Shown piece after piece: positions 1 through 7,166 of a stretch of DNA of 15,918 nt (positions within the stretch are counted from its first letter, which is position 1; each line of letters starts with the position of its first letter). Below the pieces are notes generated by a model. The model did no database searches. It saw only the letters and a program-made list of their open reading frames with translations, and was not told the DNA's origin. The position numbers were made by a program, and so were the translations under genes. Source of the stretch: Verrucomicrobia bacterium UBA6015. GTDB lineage: Bacteria > Verrucomicrobiota > Kiritimatiellia > UBA8416. The stretch spans positions 365 to 16,282 of the forward strand of contig DIZZ01000230.1 in the NCBI GenBank assembly GCA_002428045.1, written 5' to 3'.

Positions 1-417
1 ATCCAGCAGAACTCCAACACCACCTATCGCGTCTACGACTGGAACCGGACGGACGAGCAGGGCAATCCCCGCCAACTGCACCTTGAGCAGGCCTTGGAAG
101 TGATTGACTGGGAGCATGCACAGCCCGAGGTCACGTCACCTCACCCGCTTCCCGGTGTCGGCAACAACAGCCACGCCACGATCATCAAGAGCCCGTTCTT
201 CGACACCCGGCGCATCGTCCTGAACGAGCCGGAGACGGTCCAGCACGACGGCCGCAGTTTCCACGCCGTCTTTGTGGTGAGCGGTTCGATACTGATCGGT
301 GCCAACGGCATTGTCGCCAATGCCGACAAGGGCACCTCATGCCTGATCCCGGCCTCCACCGCCTATACCGTAAGCCCCGTGGGCGGCCCCGCCGTTATCA
401 TCCAGATCACACGCTAA
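1..417 (+). CDS. manA: Class I mannose-6-phosphate isomerase, C-terminal part (5' end outside the window)
   Basis: The frame is open from base 1 to the TAA at 415-417 (138 residues visible). The first residues, QNSNTTYRVYDWNR, match the conserved stretch of short (Bacillus-type) class I phosphomannose isomerases that carries the active-site arginine. A cupin-like C-terminal half follows, ending in VGGPAVIIQITR. The family is a zinc-dependent cytoplasmic enzyme interconverting mannose-6-phosphate and fructose-6-phosphate; it feeds GDP-mannose synthesis or mannose catabolism. The zinc ligands lie upstream and cannot be checked here. The gene is tail to tail with the S8 protease gene: the two stop codons are nested in the four bases CTAA (414-417), so no terminator fits between them. 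Family assignment is confident; the physiological direction of the reaction is not visible. Confidence 0.9.
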   Translation: MQQNSNTTYRVYDWNRTDEQGNPRQLHLEQALEVIDWEHAQPEVTSPHPLPGVGNNSHATIIKSPFFDTRRIVLNEPETVQHDGRSFHAVFVVSGSILIGANGIVANADKGTSCLIPASTAYTVSPVGGPAVIIQITR

Positions 418-2063
418 GGTATCTGCGGCAGCAGCACGGCGCGGATGATGTTGTCCTGCGGACGAATATCGGCAAGGCCTGCAGGGCGAACGTGGATGGT
501 GACGTCAAGACCATCCTGGTCGAGCACGGGGGCCGGCAGGTCGAGGGTATGCACCGTGATGTCAGCGACACCGATATTGCGGAATCGCAGGGTCTGCACC
601 TGTCCATCAAGGGTTATCTCCATGATGACCTCGGGCAGGACTACCGTGCCGCGGTTCTGACCGATGACGTCGACACGGATCCGCCCGGGCGGCGGATCGC
701 TTTGCAGATAGGGACGATACGCCGTCATGTCAACAAGGCCGGGCTCGTTCCTCGCCAGCAGCCGTCCGGCATCCAGAATACCGGCACCGGTGGCATCATC
801 CCGCCCTGGGGCTTCGGCATCGTTGCTGTAGCCCTGCAGCAGGGCGAGCAAGGCCGGCGGAGCCAGCGAGGGCGTCTCCGCCAGCAGCAGCGCGGCCGCC
901 GCCGTTACAAACGGGGTTGCTGCCGAGGTCCCCGAGAAACTGGCCAGTGCACCCTCTTGTGCCGCAGGCACGGCGATACCGATGCCGGGAGCACTCAGAT
1001 CCACGGCAGATCCCGTGTTTGAAAAGTACAAGTGACGGCCCGCAGCATCCACCCCACCAACCGCCACGACACCCTCATAGCCAGCCGGATAGAGCACCCC
1101 GGGACGACCGTCATTACCCGCCGCGGCAATCAGCATGACCTTCCGCTCGATCGCATACGCAACGGCCGCCCGCAACACGGGGCTATCACCCCGGGTGCCT
1201 GCGGAAATGTTGATGAGGCGGGCCCCGCGATCAACGGCCTCAATGATTCCCCTTGCCAGCGTGAAGGCATCGCCCGAACCGCCATCGGTCAAGACCTTGA
1301 TATCCAGCAGTTCAGCACCGGGCACCATGCCCTGCAGACCGCTGATCAGCGAGGCGACAGCCCCCCCGTGCTGCGCTTGCCCGAACCCGGTTCCGGTCAA
1401 ATCGACACGGTATCCCACGCGCCCCGGGAATGCAGAGGGGATGCCGGTATCCAGCACCGCCACGCGAATACCGCGCCCCCAATCCGATGCCGGATCGGGC
1501 ACGCCGAGCCAAGCCAGAGCCCCGTTGCCAAAGCCGGTATAGGGGACGTCCGGGGCGGTGGCCGCAGGGCCTTCGGGCAGCGGAGGCAGGCGCACATGGA
1601 TATTCGGCAGGAAGGTCAACGGCATGGGTGCTGCCTTGAGGAGCGCTCGCAGGGCATCGGCATCGGGGGCGGTAATGCGCAAGGCATTGGCGACCGCCAG
1701 CCGGTCAATAATGCGGATACCATAACGCGATGCCATGGCCTCAAATGCCGCTCGATCACGGGCATTGAAAAACGTCAGCGCATACTCGCCATCAATCGCC
1801 TCCTCGACACGAGCACATTCATCGGCAGGTGCTTCAGCCGGTGCTACCGCCAGCGTACCCCCGGACACCGCGATGTTCGGCGCTGCCGGTCGTGGCGGTC
1901 GGATGAGGTGCGCCTGATGCTGCGACGGGGCTGTTGGGGTCGGTACCGGCACCGAAACAGGAGGCAGCGGCACCTGGCGTGATGGCATTATGGATAGTGC
2001 CCCAGCCACCAGCAGGAACCCCAACAAAACGCCGAAAAAACCGATGAAGCATGAACGTCTCAT
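414..2063 (-). CDS. Subtilisin-like (S8) serine protease with N-terminal signal or anchor segment
   Basis: 549 residues from the ATG at 2063. The frame stays open to a TTG at 2099, with further ATGs at 2075 and 2072. I prefer 2063 because it places MRRSC directly before a hydrophobic segment (IGFFGVLLGFLLVAGAL), as in a signal peptide or membrane anchor; no start has a clear Shine-Dalgarno sequence. A proline-rich linker and a prodomain-like region (about 85-160) precede the catalytic domain. The triad is visible: Asp205 in VAVLDTGIP, His232 in QHGGAVASL, and Ser380 in FSGTSAATP, with oxyanion Asn317 in AAAGND. The His motif is HGGAVA rather than the usual HGTHVAG. After about residue 435 there is a beta-rich C-terminal domain reminiscent of CARDB-type adhesion modules (inference). 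It is probably exported and acts in the periplasm or at the surface. It is divergent from the TMTC-like gene. Confidence 0.88.
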   Translation of the reverse strand: MRRSCFIGFFGVLLGFLLVAGALSIMPSRQVPLPPVSVPVPTPTAPSQHQAHLIRPPRPAAPNIAVSGGTLAVAPAEAPADECARVEEAIDGEYALTFFNARDRAAFEAMASRYGIRIIDRLAVANALRITAPDADALRALLKAAPMPLTFLPNIHVRLPPLPEGPAATAPDVPYTGFGNGALAWLGVPDPASDWGRGIRVAVLDTGIPSAFPGRVGYRVDLTGTGFGQAQHGGAVASLISGLQGMVPGAELLDIKVLTDGGSGDAFTLARGIIEAVDRGARLINISAGTRGDSPVLRAAVAYAIERKVMLIAAAGNDGRPGVLYPAGYEGVVAVGGVDAAGRHLYFSNTGSAVDLSAPGIGIAVPAAQEGALASFSGTSAATPFVTAAAALLLAETPSLAPPALLALLQGYSNDAEAPGRDDATGAGILDAGRLLARNEPGLVDMTAYRPYLQSDPPPGRIRVDVIGQNRGTVVLPEVIMEITLDGQVQTLRFRNIGVADITVHTLDLPAPVLDQDGLDVTIHVRPAGLADIRPQDNIIRAVLLPQIP

Positions 2064-2113
2064 GCAGTTCATCATGCCCGATAGGACAACCGCATGCAAC
2101 GCTTAAAATCCGG

Positions 2114-2142
2114 TTGCCCTTATCGTCCAGGTACGATAGATT
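2114..2142 (+). promoter_or_regulatory. Possible sigma70-type promoter of the TMTC-like gene
   Basis: TTGCCC (2114-2119) and TAGATT (2137-2142) are separated by exactly 17 bases. Transcription from it would begin near 2150. That lies downstream of the earliest in-frame ATG of the glycosyltransferase gene (2094) and so supports the later start at 2187. Both hexamers deviate from consensus, so this is a moderate call. Confidence 0.4.
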
Positions 2143-2186
2143 GCACAGCGTGTTCAGCGTGTCCATCAGAACCCACGGGATCGTTC

Positions 2187-4025
2187 ATGAAATGGTTGAA
2201 ATATGGAAAGTCCTTGTCGCATATAACCGAACTCGGGATCAAACGGTTGTCATCAACCCCGTGGATTCCCCTGGTGTTGCCTCTGGCGGCGGCATGGCTG
2301 GCCTATGGCGGTGTGGTTCATTGCGATTTTATCGGGCTGGACGACGACCTGTATGTCTATGAAAACCTAATCGTCCAGCAAGGTCTGACGTGGCCGGGGA
2401 TCCGCTGGGCATTTTCGGCATTTTATGCCTCCACCTGGCAACCATTGGTATGGCTGAGCTATATGACGGATGTATCCTTGAGCGGCGTTGAACCTGCCGC
2501 CTTGCACCGTACGAACCTGCTGCTGCACCTGATCAATATCATCCTCGTTTATTCCTGCCTGCTGCAACTGACAGGGCGCCGCGTCATCGCCCTGGCGACC
2601 GCCCTGCTCTTTGCCTTGCACCCGGTGCATGTCGAGTCGGTAGCTTGGGTCGCCGGACGCAAGGATGTCTTGAGTACGCCCTTCTGGTGGGCAGCTATCC
2701 TCGCCTATCTCGCCTATGCACGGAAACCATCGGTCGCACGCTACCTCGCGGTTCTCCTGCTGCTCGTCCTCGGACTCATGGCCAAACCGATGCTGATGAC
2801 GCTGCCAGCCATTTTGCTGCTGCTCGACATCTGGCCACTGCGACGCGTTTCCATGGATGCCCCCGTCAACTGGCGAACGGTGCTGATCGAAAAACTCCCG
2901 CTACTGATGCCTGTGCTCGTCTCGGTCGTGATCACCTTCCATGTTCAGGCCACCGGCGAATCCCTTCTGGACATGGAAACCATCTCTCTCTGGGGCCGCT
3001 TCAGCAATGCCAGTGTAAGCGTCTGGCGCTATATCGGCAGCCTCCTCTGGCCCGCCAACCTGGCCGTCCTGTATCCGCATCCCGGGGCATGGCCGATACT
3101 CGTAACGATGCTCACCTTGGCGGCCAGTGCGGCGGCAATGGCCGTCGCATGGAAACAACGGCAACGATGTCCTTGGCTACTCCCCTGTCTGCTCTGGTAT
3201 TTGATTACCCTGGTACCGGTCATTGGACTCGTCCAGTTCGGCTGGCATGCCATGGCGGATCGCTTCCTGTACATTCCTGCCATCGGTCTTTATACACTGG
3301 CAGCGATCGGATTTGATGCGCTTTGGCGGTGCTCCCGGTCATGGCAGCTTTCTCTGGGCATCGCCGCCGTTGGCTTGACACTGGGGCTGATCGGATTGAC
3401 GAATCAACAGGTCAACCGATGGAATGACAGTTTATCACTGTTTTCGCATGCGGCCACCGTTACTCGCGACAACTGGATGATGCATAACGGGGTGGGCACG
3501 GCACTGAGCAGGAAGGGACGCAACGACGAAGCGGCCCCTCATTTCGAGAAGGCGATCCAGATCAAGCCGGATCGGCCAAAGTTGCATTTCAACCTCGGGC
3601 ATGTCCGCTTCATGCAACAGCGCTGGCCAGAGGCGATTGCCTGCTTCAAAAAAAGTATTGAACTGAATCCGACCGACCGGGCCTATTACAACCTGGCTGT
3701 TGCCCAGGCCCGCAGCGGCGATCTGGGTGCTGCGGAAGCAACGTATCGACAGATCCTGGAGACGACACCACAGCATATCCCGGCCATGGTTGGAATCGCC
3801 ACCCTGTGCCGAGCAACCGGTCGCCTGCCACAGGCGATAACCATGTACCGGCAGGCACTGACCTTGGACCCTGAGCATCGGATGGCACAAACCGGACTAG
3901 GCATCGCTCTTCTGGATGTTGGTCAGACCGTCGAAGCACTCAAGCTTCTCGTCGGCGTGCTGCAACAGGAGCCATCAAACACCGAAGCCCAGAATGCCGT
4001 CAGGCGGGCCATGCATCCTGATTAA
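2187..4025 (+). CDS. TMTC-like integral membrane glycosyltransferase (GT-C type) with C-terminal TPR repeats
   Basis: 612 residues from the ATG at 2187, which has GGGA six bases upstream. The frame opens earlier (ATG 2094), but that stretch overlaps the divergent protease 5' region and precedes the likely promoter. Residues 1-430 are polytopic: about ten hydrophobic segments, an acidic DDD motif after the first one (52-54, in GLDDDLYVYE), and HPVHVESVAWVAGRKDVLS (145-163), the signature of the bacterial relatives of eukaryotic TMTC O-mannosyltransferases. Residues 433-612 hold about five TPR units (for example GRNDEAAPHFEKAIQIKP, QRWPEAIACFKKSIELNP). GT-C enzymes of this kind use a polyprenyl-phosphate sugar and glycosylate at the outer face of the inner membrane; the TPRs probably bind the acceptor or a partner. 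Donor and acceptor are unknown here. The adjacent manA might supply mannose, but that is speculation. Confidence 0.82.
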   Translation: MKWLKYGKSLSHITELGIKRLSSTPWIPLVLPLAAAWLAYGGVVHCDFIGLDDDLYVYENLIVQQGLTWPGIRWAFSAFYASTWQPLVWLSYMTDVSLSGVEPAALHRTNLLLHLINIILVYSCLLQLTGRRVIALATALLFALHPVHVESVAWVAGRKDVLSTPFWWAAILAYLAYARKPSVARYLAVLLLLVLGLMAKPMLMTLPAILLLLDIWPLRRVSMDAPVNWRTVLIEKLPLLMPVLVSVVITFHVQATGESLLDMETISLWGRFSNASVSVWRYIGSLLWPANLAVLYPHPGAWPILVTMLTLAASAAAMAVAWKQRQRCPWLLPCLLWYLITLVPVIGLVQFGWHAMADRFLYIPAIGLYTLAAIGFDALWRCSRSWQLSLGIAAVGLTLGLIGLTNQQVNRWNDSLSLFSHAATVTRDNWMMHNGVGTALSRKGRNDEAAPHFEKAIQIKPDRPKLHFNLGHVRFMQQRWPEAIACFKKSIELNPTDRAYYNLAVAQARSGDLGAAEATYRQILETTPQHIPAMVGIATLCRATGRLPQAITMYRQALTLDPEHRMAQTGLGIALLDVGQTVEALKLLVGVLQQEPSNTEAQNAVRRAMHPD

Positions 4026-4041
4026 AACCGGAGCGTTTTTT
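4024..4041 (+). terminator. Weak intrinsic terminator candidate after the TMTC-like gene
   Basis: AAAAC (4024-4028) can pair with GTTTT (4035-4039) around a six-base loop, followed by two more T, overlapping the TAA stop codon. The stem is only five mostly A-T pairs, so termination here is doubtful. Nothing stronger lies before the tRNA promoter. Confidence 0.22.
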
Positions 4042-4067
4042 GTCTGCGAAATTTGGCTGCGAAAATA

Positions 4068-4096
4068 TTGACAATACCAATGGAAGCCGTTATGTT
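4068..4096 (+). promoter_or_regulatory. Sigma70 promoter of the tRNA-Ser gene
   Basis: A perfect -35 TTGACA (4068-4073), a 17-base spacer and TATGTT (4091-4096) sit in an AT-rich patch. The predicted start is near 4103, about 18 bases before the mature tRNA 5' end, as expected for a short processed leader. Confidence 0.82.
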
Positions 4097-4120
4097 CTTT
4101 GGAAGTTTGATTAGCTGCAC

Positions 4121-4212
4121 GGAGGGTTGGCAGAGTCCGGTTGAATGCGCATGACTCGAAATCATGTGATGCCGTAAGGTATCCGGGGGTTCGAATCCCT
4201 CACCCTCCGCCA
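4121..4212 (+). tRNA. tRNA-Ser, anticodon CGA
   Basis: A full class II cloverleaf can be folded by eye. The acceptor stem is GGAGGGT (4121-4127) paired with ACCCTCC (4202-4208), discriminator G at 4209 and an encoded CCA (4210-4212). The anticodon stem is CATGA/TCATG with loop CTCGAAA, giving anticodon CGA (4157-4159) that reads UCG. A long variable arm (about 4167-4183) and a T arm with GGTTCGAATC follow, both as expected for tRNA-Ser. It has its own promoter. Its 3' end abuts a decayed region, so it may once have served as an integration site (inference); no direct repeat of the tRNA 3' end was seen in the window. Confidence 0.97.
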
Positions 4213-4302
4213 CTAACCGCCTTATTTAGAGATAATTAAGACTAATACATCGGCAGCTCATGCAAATCTCCACCCGCTCTCATATTGCTCATTATGGCAG
4301 AT

Positions 4303-4818
4303 TTAGGCAGCGAAAGCGCAATGTAAAACGGCTCGGATCATACCCATCCGGCGTCGGGATATGAACCGTCGCCGTGCAGTTAGCCGGTCCCTGCCCAGCC
4401 CGGATCCCACCTCATGGGTGGCGAGATGATCGGCAAACCAGGAATGCTGCAGGTAGCCGTGGTCTTCTGGTGCGGGATACCGCGCCGCCAAGTCGCATTG
4501 CGGAAAGAGCAGGTCGCTCGGCTTACGACCGGAGAGATCAGGCAGCATCCGTTTCCCGGTCCTTTCAAGGTAGACCAGGTATTTCTTCATGTGCGGATAA
4601 GCGGACTCCAGGAGGCGACGGTCGCCGTAATGGAGATAGTGCCACCAGGGGATCAGGATGAAGGCAGCGCTCCAGACCAGATCCTCGCCCCACCCGGGCA
4701 GGGGGCAGATATAGCCGACAAGGCCGGATTGCTCATCCTGCTGGTCATGGAAGTCGAAAATCCACTTGGCCCAGAAACTCGGGGTGTTCAGATTGTAGAA
4801 CGACTCCTGGGCATAGCT
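4303..4818 (-). pseudogene. Remnant of a GH78-like alpha-L-rhamnosidase
   Basis: An open frame without its own start runs from just after an in-frame TAG (4819-4821) to a stop at 4303. The translation begins YAQESFYNLNTPSFWAKW and contains PGWGEDLVWSAAFILIPWW, HYGDRRLLESAYPHMKKYL and GYLQHSWFADHLATHE. This matches the pattern of the (alpha/alpha)6 catalytic domain of bacterial alpha-L-rhamnosidases (aromatic/acidic substrate loop, then IPW...YGDxRxLExxYPxMKxY). The region before it (sugar-binding domains and the first part of the catalytic barrel) and most of what should follow are missing. Near 4400 similarity seems to jump to another frame (DPGW-like), suggesting a frameshift. It has no start codon or ribosome binding site and overlaps the tail of the URO-D-like gene in another frame. 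It is a non-functional fragment; the family call rests on pattern recognition only. Confidence 0.62.
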
Positions 4819-5741
4819 CTAGGCACCTTGCACAGCCGATTATATTCCGACAGCATGATCTTGTAGCTATCCACCGGCATTCCGTTGAAGATGCAATTGG
4901 ATGTGGAGAAGATGTAAGGCTTGCCTATTCCTCCATGCAGCATGCAATACTGCACGGATTCGCGAATCTTCGCTTCATCGTCATCCTGCAGCATGTTGCA
5001 CGCCACATTGCCCATCAACAGCCAGTCGGGATACCGGGCGCGTATCGCCTTGATGTCCATGCCCCCCTGCGGGTCAACCGACTGATAACCGTCTATGCCA
5101 GTCTTGTGGATCTGGTCCAGGATCGCCGTGAGACAACCGTCACTGTGGATAATCAGCTTGCGGCCAAGATCATGCGCACAAGCAACCAGCTCGGTCATAT
5201 AGGGGACCACGATCGCTTCAAATTTTTCGGGCGAAACGAACGATTGCGTATTGAACCCCATATCCCAGGTGCCCAGAAGGATGTCCGCACCGGCGTCGAC
5301 ATGCCGGCGAAAGGTCTCCTTGGCCCGGTTGCACTTCTCACGGGCCTCGTCCTGGATCGACTCCGGATCCTCGTAGAGACGGACCGAGAAATCCATGATC
5401 GCATGCCCCTCCGGCATATAGAACACACCATCGTAATCAAATCCGACGACCAGGGCACGATTCCCGATTCGTTGCTTGCGAAACGCCAGCTCCTCAGGGT
5501 TGTAGCTCCCGGGGATTGCAGCCCAGCCGAGCTCCTCCACGCATCGCTCATAGACATCGACGTCGTAGTTCCAGAGCGCCTCTTTGCGTTGCTGCTCGGA
5601 ACCATAGGTCGCATTCCGTACAACATGCCGAGGGGGCATGCCGAAAAACGGTTCCTGTATCTGGAAAACCAATTCCCAGGTTGGCGGTACATCGGGAATA
5701 CCACCGTCAAGTAATGTCTGCAACCGCCGCCTGCTGTTCAC
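4788..5741 (-). CDS. Uroporphyrinogen decarboxylase (URO-D)-family protein, probably a methyltransferase-type homologue; 3' end altered
   Basis: 317 residues from GTG 5741, chosen because GGGAGGTG lies four bases upstream; the frame also reaches an ATG at 5792 without such a site. The N-terminus (VNSRRRLQTLLDGGIPDVPP) and barrel elements (LVVGFDYDGVF, DAGADILLGTWDMGF, KLIIHSDGC, STSNCIFNGMP) are those of the URO-D superfamily outside the haem enzyme. That group includes corrinoid-dependent methyltransferases such as MtaA/MtbA. Candidate metal ligands are His199, Cys203 and Cys283. The natural C-terminus should lie just after SEYNRLCK; the last twelve residues (VPRAMPRSRSTI) are read out of frame through the GH78 remnant, so a deletion removed the original stop. 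The core fold looks complete and the protein may still work. Relatives often lie near glycoside hydrolases in PVC bacteria (recollection). Substrate unknown. Confidence 0.8.
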   Translation of the reverse strand: MNSRRRLQTLLDGGIPDVPPTWELVFQIQEPFFGMPPRHVVRNATYGSEQQRKEALWNYDVDVYERCVEELGWAAIPGSYNPEELAFRKQRIGNRALVVGFDYDGVFYMPEGHAIMDFSVRLYEDPESIQDEAREKCNRAKETFRRHVDAGADILLGTWDMGFNTQSFVSPEKFEAIVVPYMTELVACAHDLGRKLIIHSDGCLTAILDQIHKTGIDGYQSVDPQGGMDIKAIRARYPDWLLMGNVACNMLQDDDEAKIRESVQYCMLHGGIGKPYIFSTSNCIFNGMPVDSYKIMLSEYNRLCKVPRAMPRSRSTI

Positions 5742-5745
5742 CTCA

Positions 5746-5753
5746 CACCTCCC
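5746..5753 (-). promoter_or_regulatory. Ribosome binding site that fixes the GTG start of the URO-D-like gene
   Basis: On the minus strand GGGAGGTG is followed by TGAG and then the GTG at 5741. This near-perfect Shine-Dalgarno sequence argues against the upstream in-frame ATG at 5792. Confidence 0.75.
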
Positions 5754-5855
5754 ATTCTGCCTCCCCTCCAGCCTCGATCTCACGCTACCCACCGAGCTTG
5801 CCTCGGAAGAAGCAAGCGCCGAGCATACAATACCCGATCCCAGGCAACCAACAAG

Positions 5856-5861
5856 ATTATA
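5856..5861 (-). promoter_or_regulatory. Possible -10 element (TATAAT) of the URO-D-like gene
   Basis: The minus strand has a perfect TATAAT here in an AT-rich patch, about 115 bases upstream of the GTG. No good -35 is seen at 16-18 bases (the region reads TGGTCA/CTGGTC and falls in the octamer palindrome at 5868-5906). That would fit a promoter needing an activator, or one with an overlapping operator. Confidence 0.45.
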
Positions 5862-5867
5862 TTTATT

Positions 5868-5906
5868 CAGCCCTGTGTGACCAGGGCTGAGATCATCTCA
5901 GCCCTG
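5868..5906. promoter_or_regulatory. Triple-octamer palindrome between the URO-D-like gene and lpxK
   Basis: The octamer CAGCCCTG occurs at 5868-5875 and 5899-5906, and inverted (CAGGGCTG) at 5882-5889. The second and third copies extend to 11-base perfect arms, CAGGGCTGAGA (5882-5892) and TCTCAGCCCTG (5896-5906), around a three-base centre. The first and second could also pair around a six-base loop, so the hairpins exclude each other. No T-run follows on either strand. The location, over the -35 region of the minus-strand promoter and about 60-100 bases before lpxK, fits an operator; an attenuator in an lpxK leader is the alternative. Confidence 0.6.
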
Positions 5907-5966
5907 ACTGGACATTTCAGAGGGAATCGGTTAGCCTCCTCGCCGTTTTAAATAATTTAGGACAGC

Positions 5967-7166
5967 ATGAAGCATAATAACCTGGAAAGTTCCGAGAAAT
6001 TCCTGATTCGCCTGATTGAACGCAAGGGTGCCGACCAAGGGCATTCGAAGCGTATACGGCTGTTTCTGTGGTTTCTCAAGCAACTCTCGCGTATTTACCG
6101 CAGTATCATCCAACTACGTCTCTGGTGCTACAACAAGGGTATCCTGCGGCATCACACACTGGGGTGCCAGGTCATCAGCGTCGGCAACCTGACGGTCGGC
6201 GGAACAGGAAAAACCCCCGTGGTGGAAATCTTTGCACGGGAACTGCAGGCGGCGGGCCGCCGCGTGGCCATCCTGAGCCGTGGCTATAAGAAGGCCCAGC
6301 CGCCCTTCCTGCAGCGACTATCGCAAAAACTGACGCTTCACGAACAACGCACGCCCCCCCGCATCGTCTCCGACGGCAACGCCCTGTTGCTGGACTCCGC
6401 CATGAGCGGCGACGAACCCTACATGCTGGCCTCCAACCTGCCCAACGTGGCCGTCCTGGTGGACAAGGACCGCGTCAAGAGCGGGCGCTATGCAATCAAT
6501 AAACTCGGCTGCGACACGCTGATACTGGACGATGGGTTCCAATACCTCTCGCTCAAGCCCCGTGTGCAAATCGTGCTGGTGGACAAGACCAATCCCTTCG
6601 GCAACGAGAACGTGCTACCGCGCGGCATCCTGCGCGAGCCGATCAAGAACATCAAACGGGCGGACTTTATCTTTATCACCAAATCCGATGGCAACGGCAC
6701 CGAGGAGCTAAAGGCGCAACTGCGTCGCCTGAATACCAAGGCGGAAATCATCGAATGCCGCCACTGCCCCCGCTACTTGCAGCATGTCACCAGTAGAGAC
6801 CGCAAGGAGCTAGGCTACCTGGCAGGCAAGCGAGTCACGGCGCTCTCTGGGATCGCCGCCCCGGCAGGGTTCGAATCCTCGCTGGAATCGTTTGGTGCCT
6901 CCATTATCCAGCACTGCCGTTTTGCCGATCACCACCGCTATAGCCAGCAGGAACTGATCGATATCATCAACAACGCCCGTCGCGAAAAGGCGGACGCCAT
7001 CATCACCACGGAAAAGGATGCGGTCCGCTTTCCCAGTCTCGGACGCTATGACGTGCCGATCTATTTCCTACGCGTGGATATCGATATCCTGCAAGGCGAA
7101 GCCGACTTCAGGGCCAGCATTGCCCGGATCTGTTTCCGCGATATCGAAAAGAGTCCGGCATCGTGA
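5967..7166 (+). CDS. lpxK: Tetraacyldisaccharide 4'-kinase
   Basis: 399 residues; ATG 5967 with AGGA four bases upstream. The enzyme phosphorylates the 4' position of the lipid A disaccharide at the cytoplasmic face of the inner membrane, the sixth step of the Raetz pathway. Visible: a basic, amphipathic/hydrophobic N-terminus (membrane association), the P-loop SVGNLTVGGTGKTP (71-84), LSRGYK (103-108), LDDGFQ (187-192), DHHRY (321-325) and TTEKDAVRF (347-355), all in LpxK order. It is about 70 residues longer than E. coli LpxK (328), mostly from an extra ~30 residues at the N-terminus and an insert around 108-130. It is the first gene of a three-gene operon; its TGA overlaps the GTG of the heptosyltransferase gene by four bases (GTGA). 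It shows the organism makes lipid A. Confidence 0.95.
   Translation: MKHNNLESSEKFLIRLIERKGADQGHSKRIRLFLWFLKQLSRIYRSIIQLRLWCYNKGILRHHTLGCQVISVGNLTVGGTGKTPVVEIFARELQAAGRRVAILSRGYKKAQPPFLQRLSQKLTLHEQRTPPRIVSDGNALLLDSAMSGDEPYMLASNLPNVAVLVDKDRVKSGRYAINKLGCDTLILDDGFQYLSLKPRVQIVLVDKTNPFGNENVLPRGILREPIKNIKRADFIFITKSDGNGTEELKAQLRRLNTKAEIIECRHCPRYLQHVTSRDRKELGYLAGKRVTALSGIAAPAGFESSLESFGASIIQHCRFADHHRYSQQELIDIINNARREKADAIITTEKDAVRFPSLGRYDVPIYFLRVDIDILQGEADFRASIARICFRDIEKSPAS

Noticed and set aside
1032..1982. A 316-codon plus-strand open frame, and a 227-codon one at 339-1022
   Set aside because: Both lie antisense to the S8 protease gene, whose catalytic motifs are unmistakable. Their translations are rich in Arg, Gly, His and Pro, typical of shadows in GC-rich DNA.
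2094..2186. The upstream ATG (2094) as start of the TMTC-like protein
   Set aside because: It would overlap the divergent protease 5' region and precede the likely promoter at 2114-2142. The extra 31 residues are Cys-rich and unlike a membrane-protein N-terminus.
4022..4213. A 63-codon minus-strand frame starting MAEGEGFEPPD
   Set aside because: It is the reverse complement of the tRNA-Ser gene; this start sequence is a common artefact of antisense tRNA-Ser annotation.
4374..4866. Plus-strand open frames of 95 and 150 codons across the decayed region
   Set aside because: The minus strand carries recognisable URO-D and GH78 sequence, and the plus-strand translations show no pattern.
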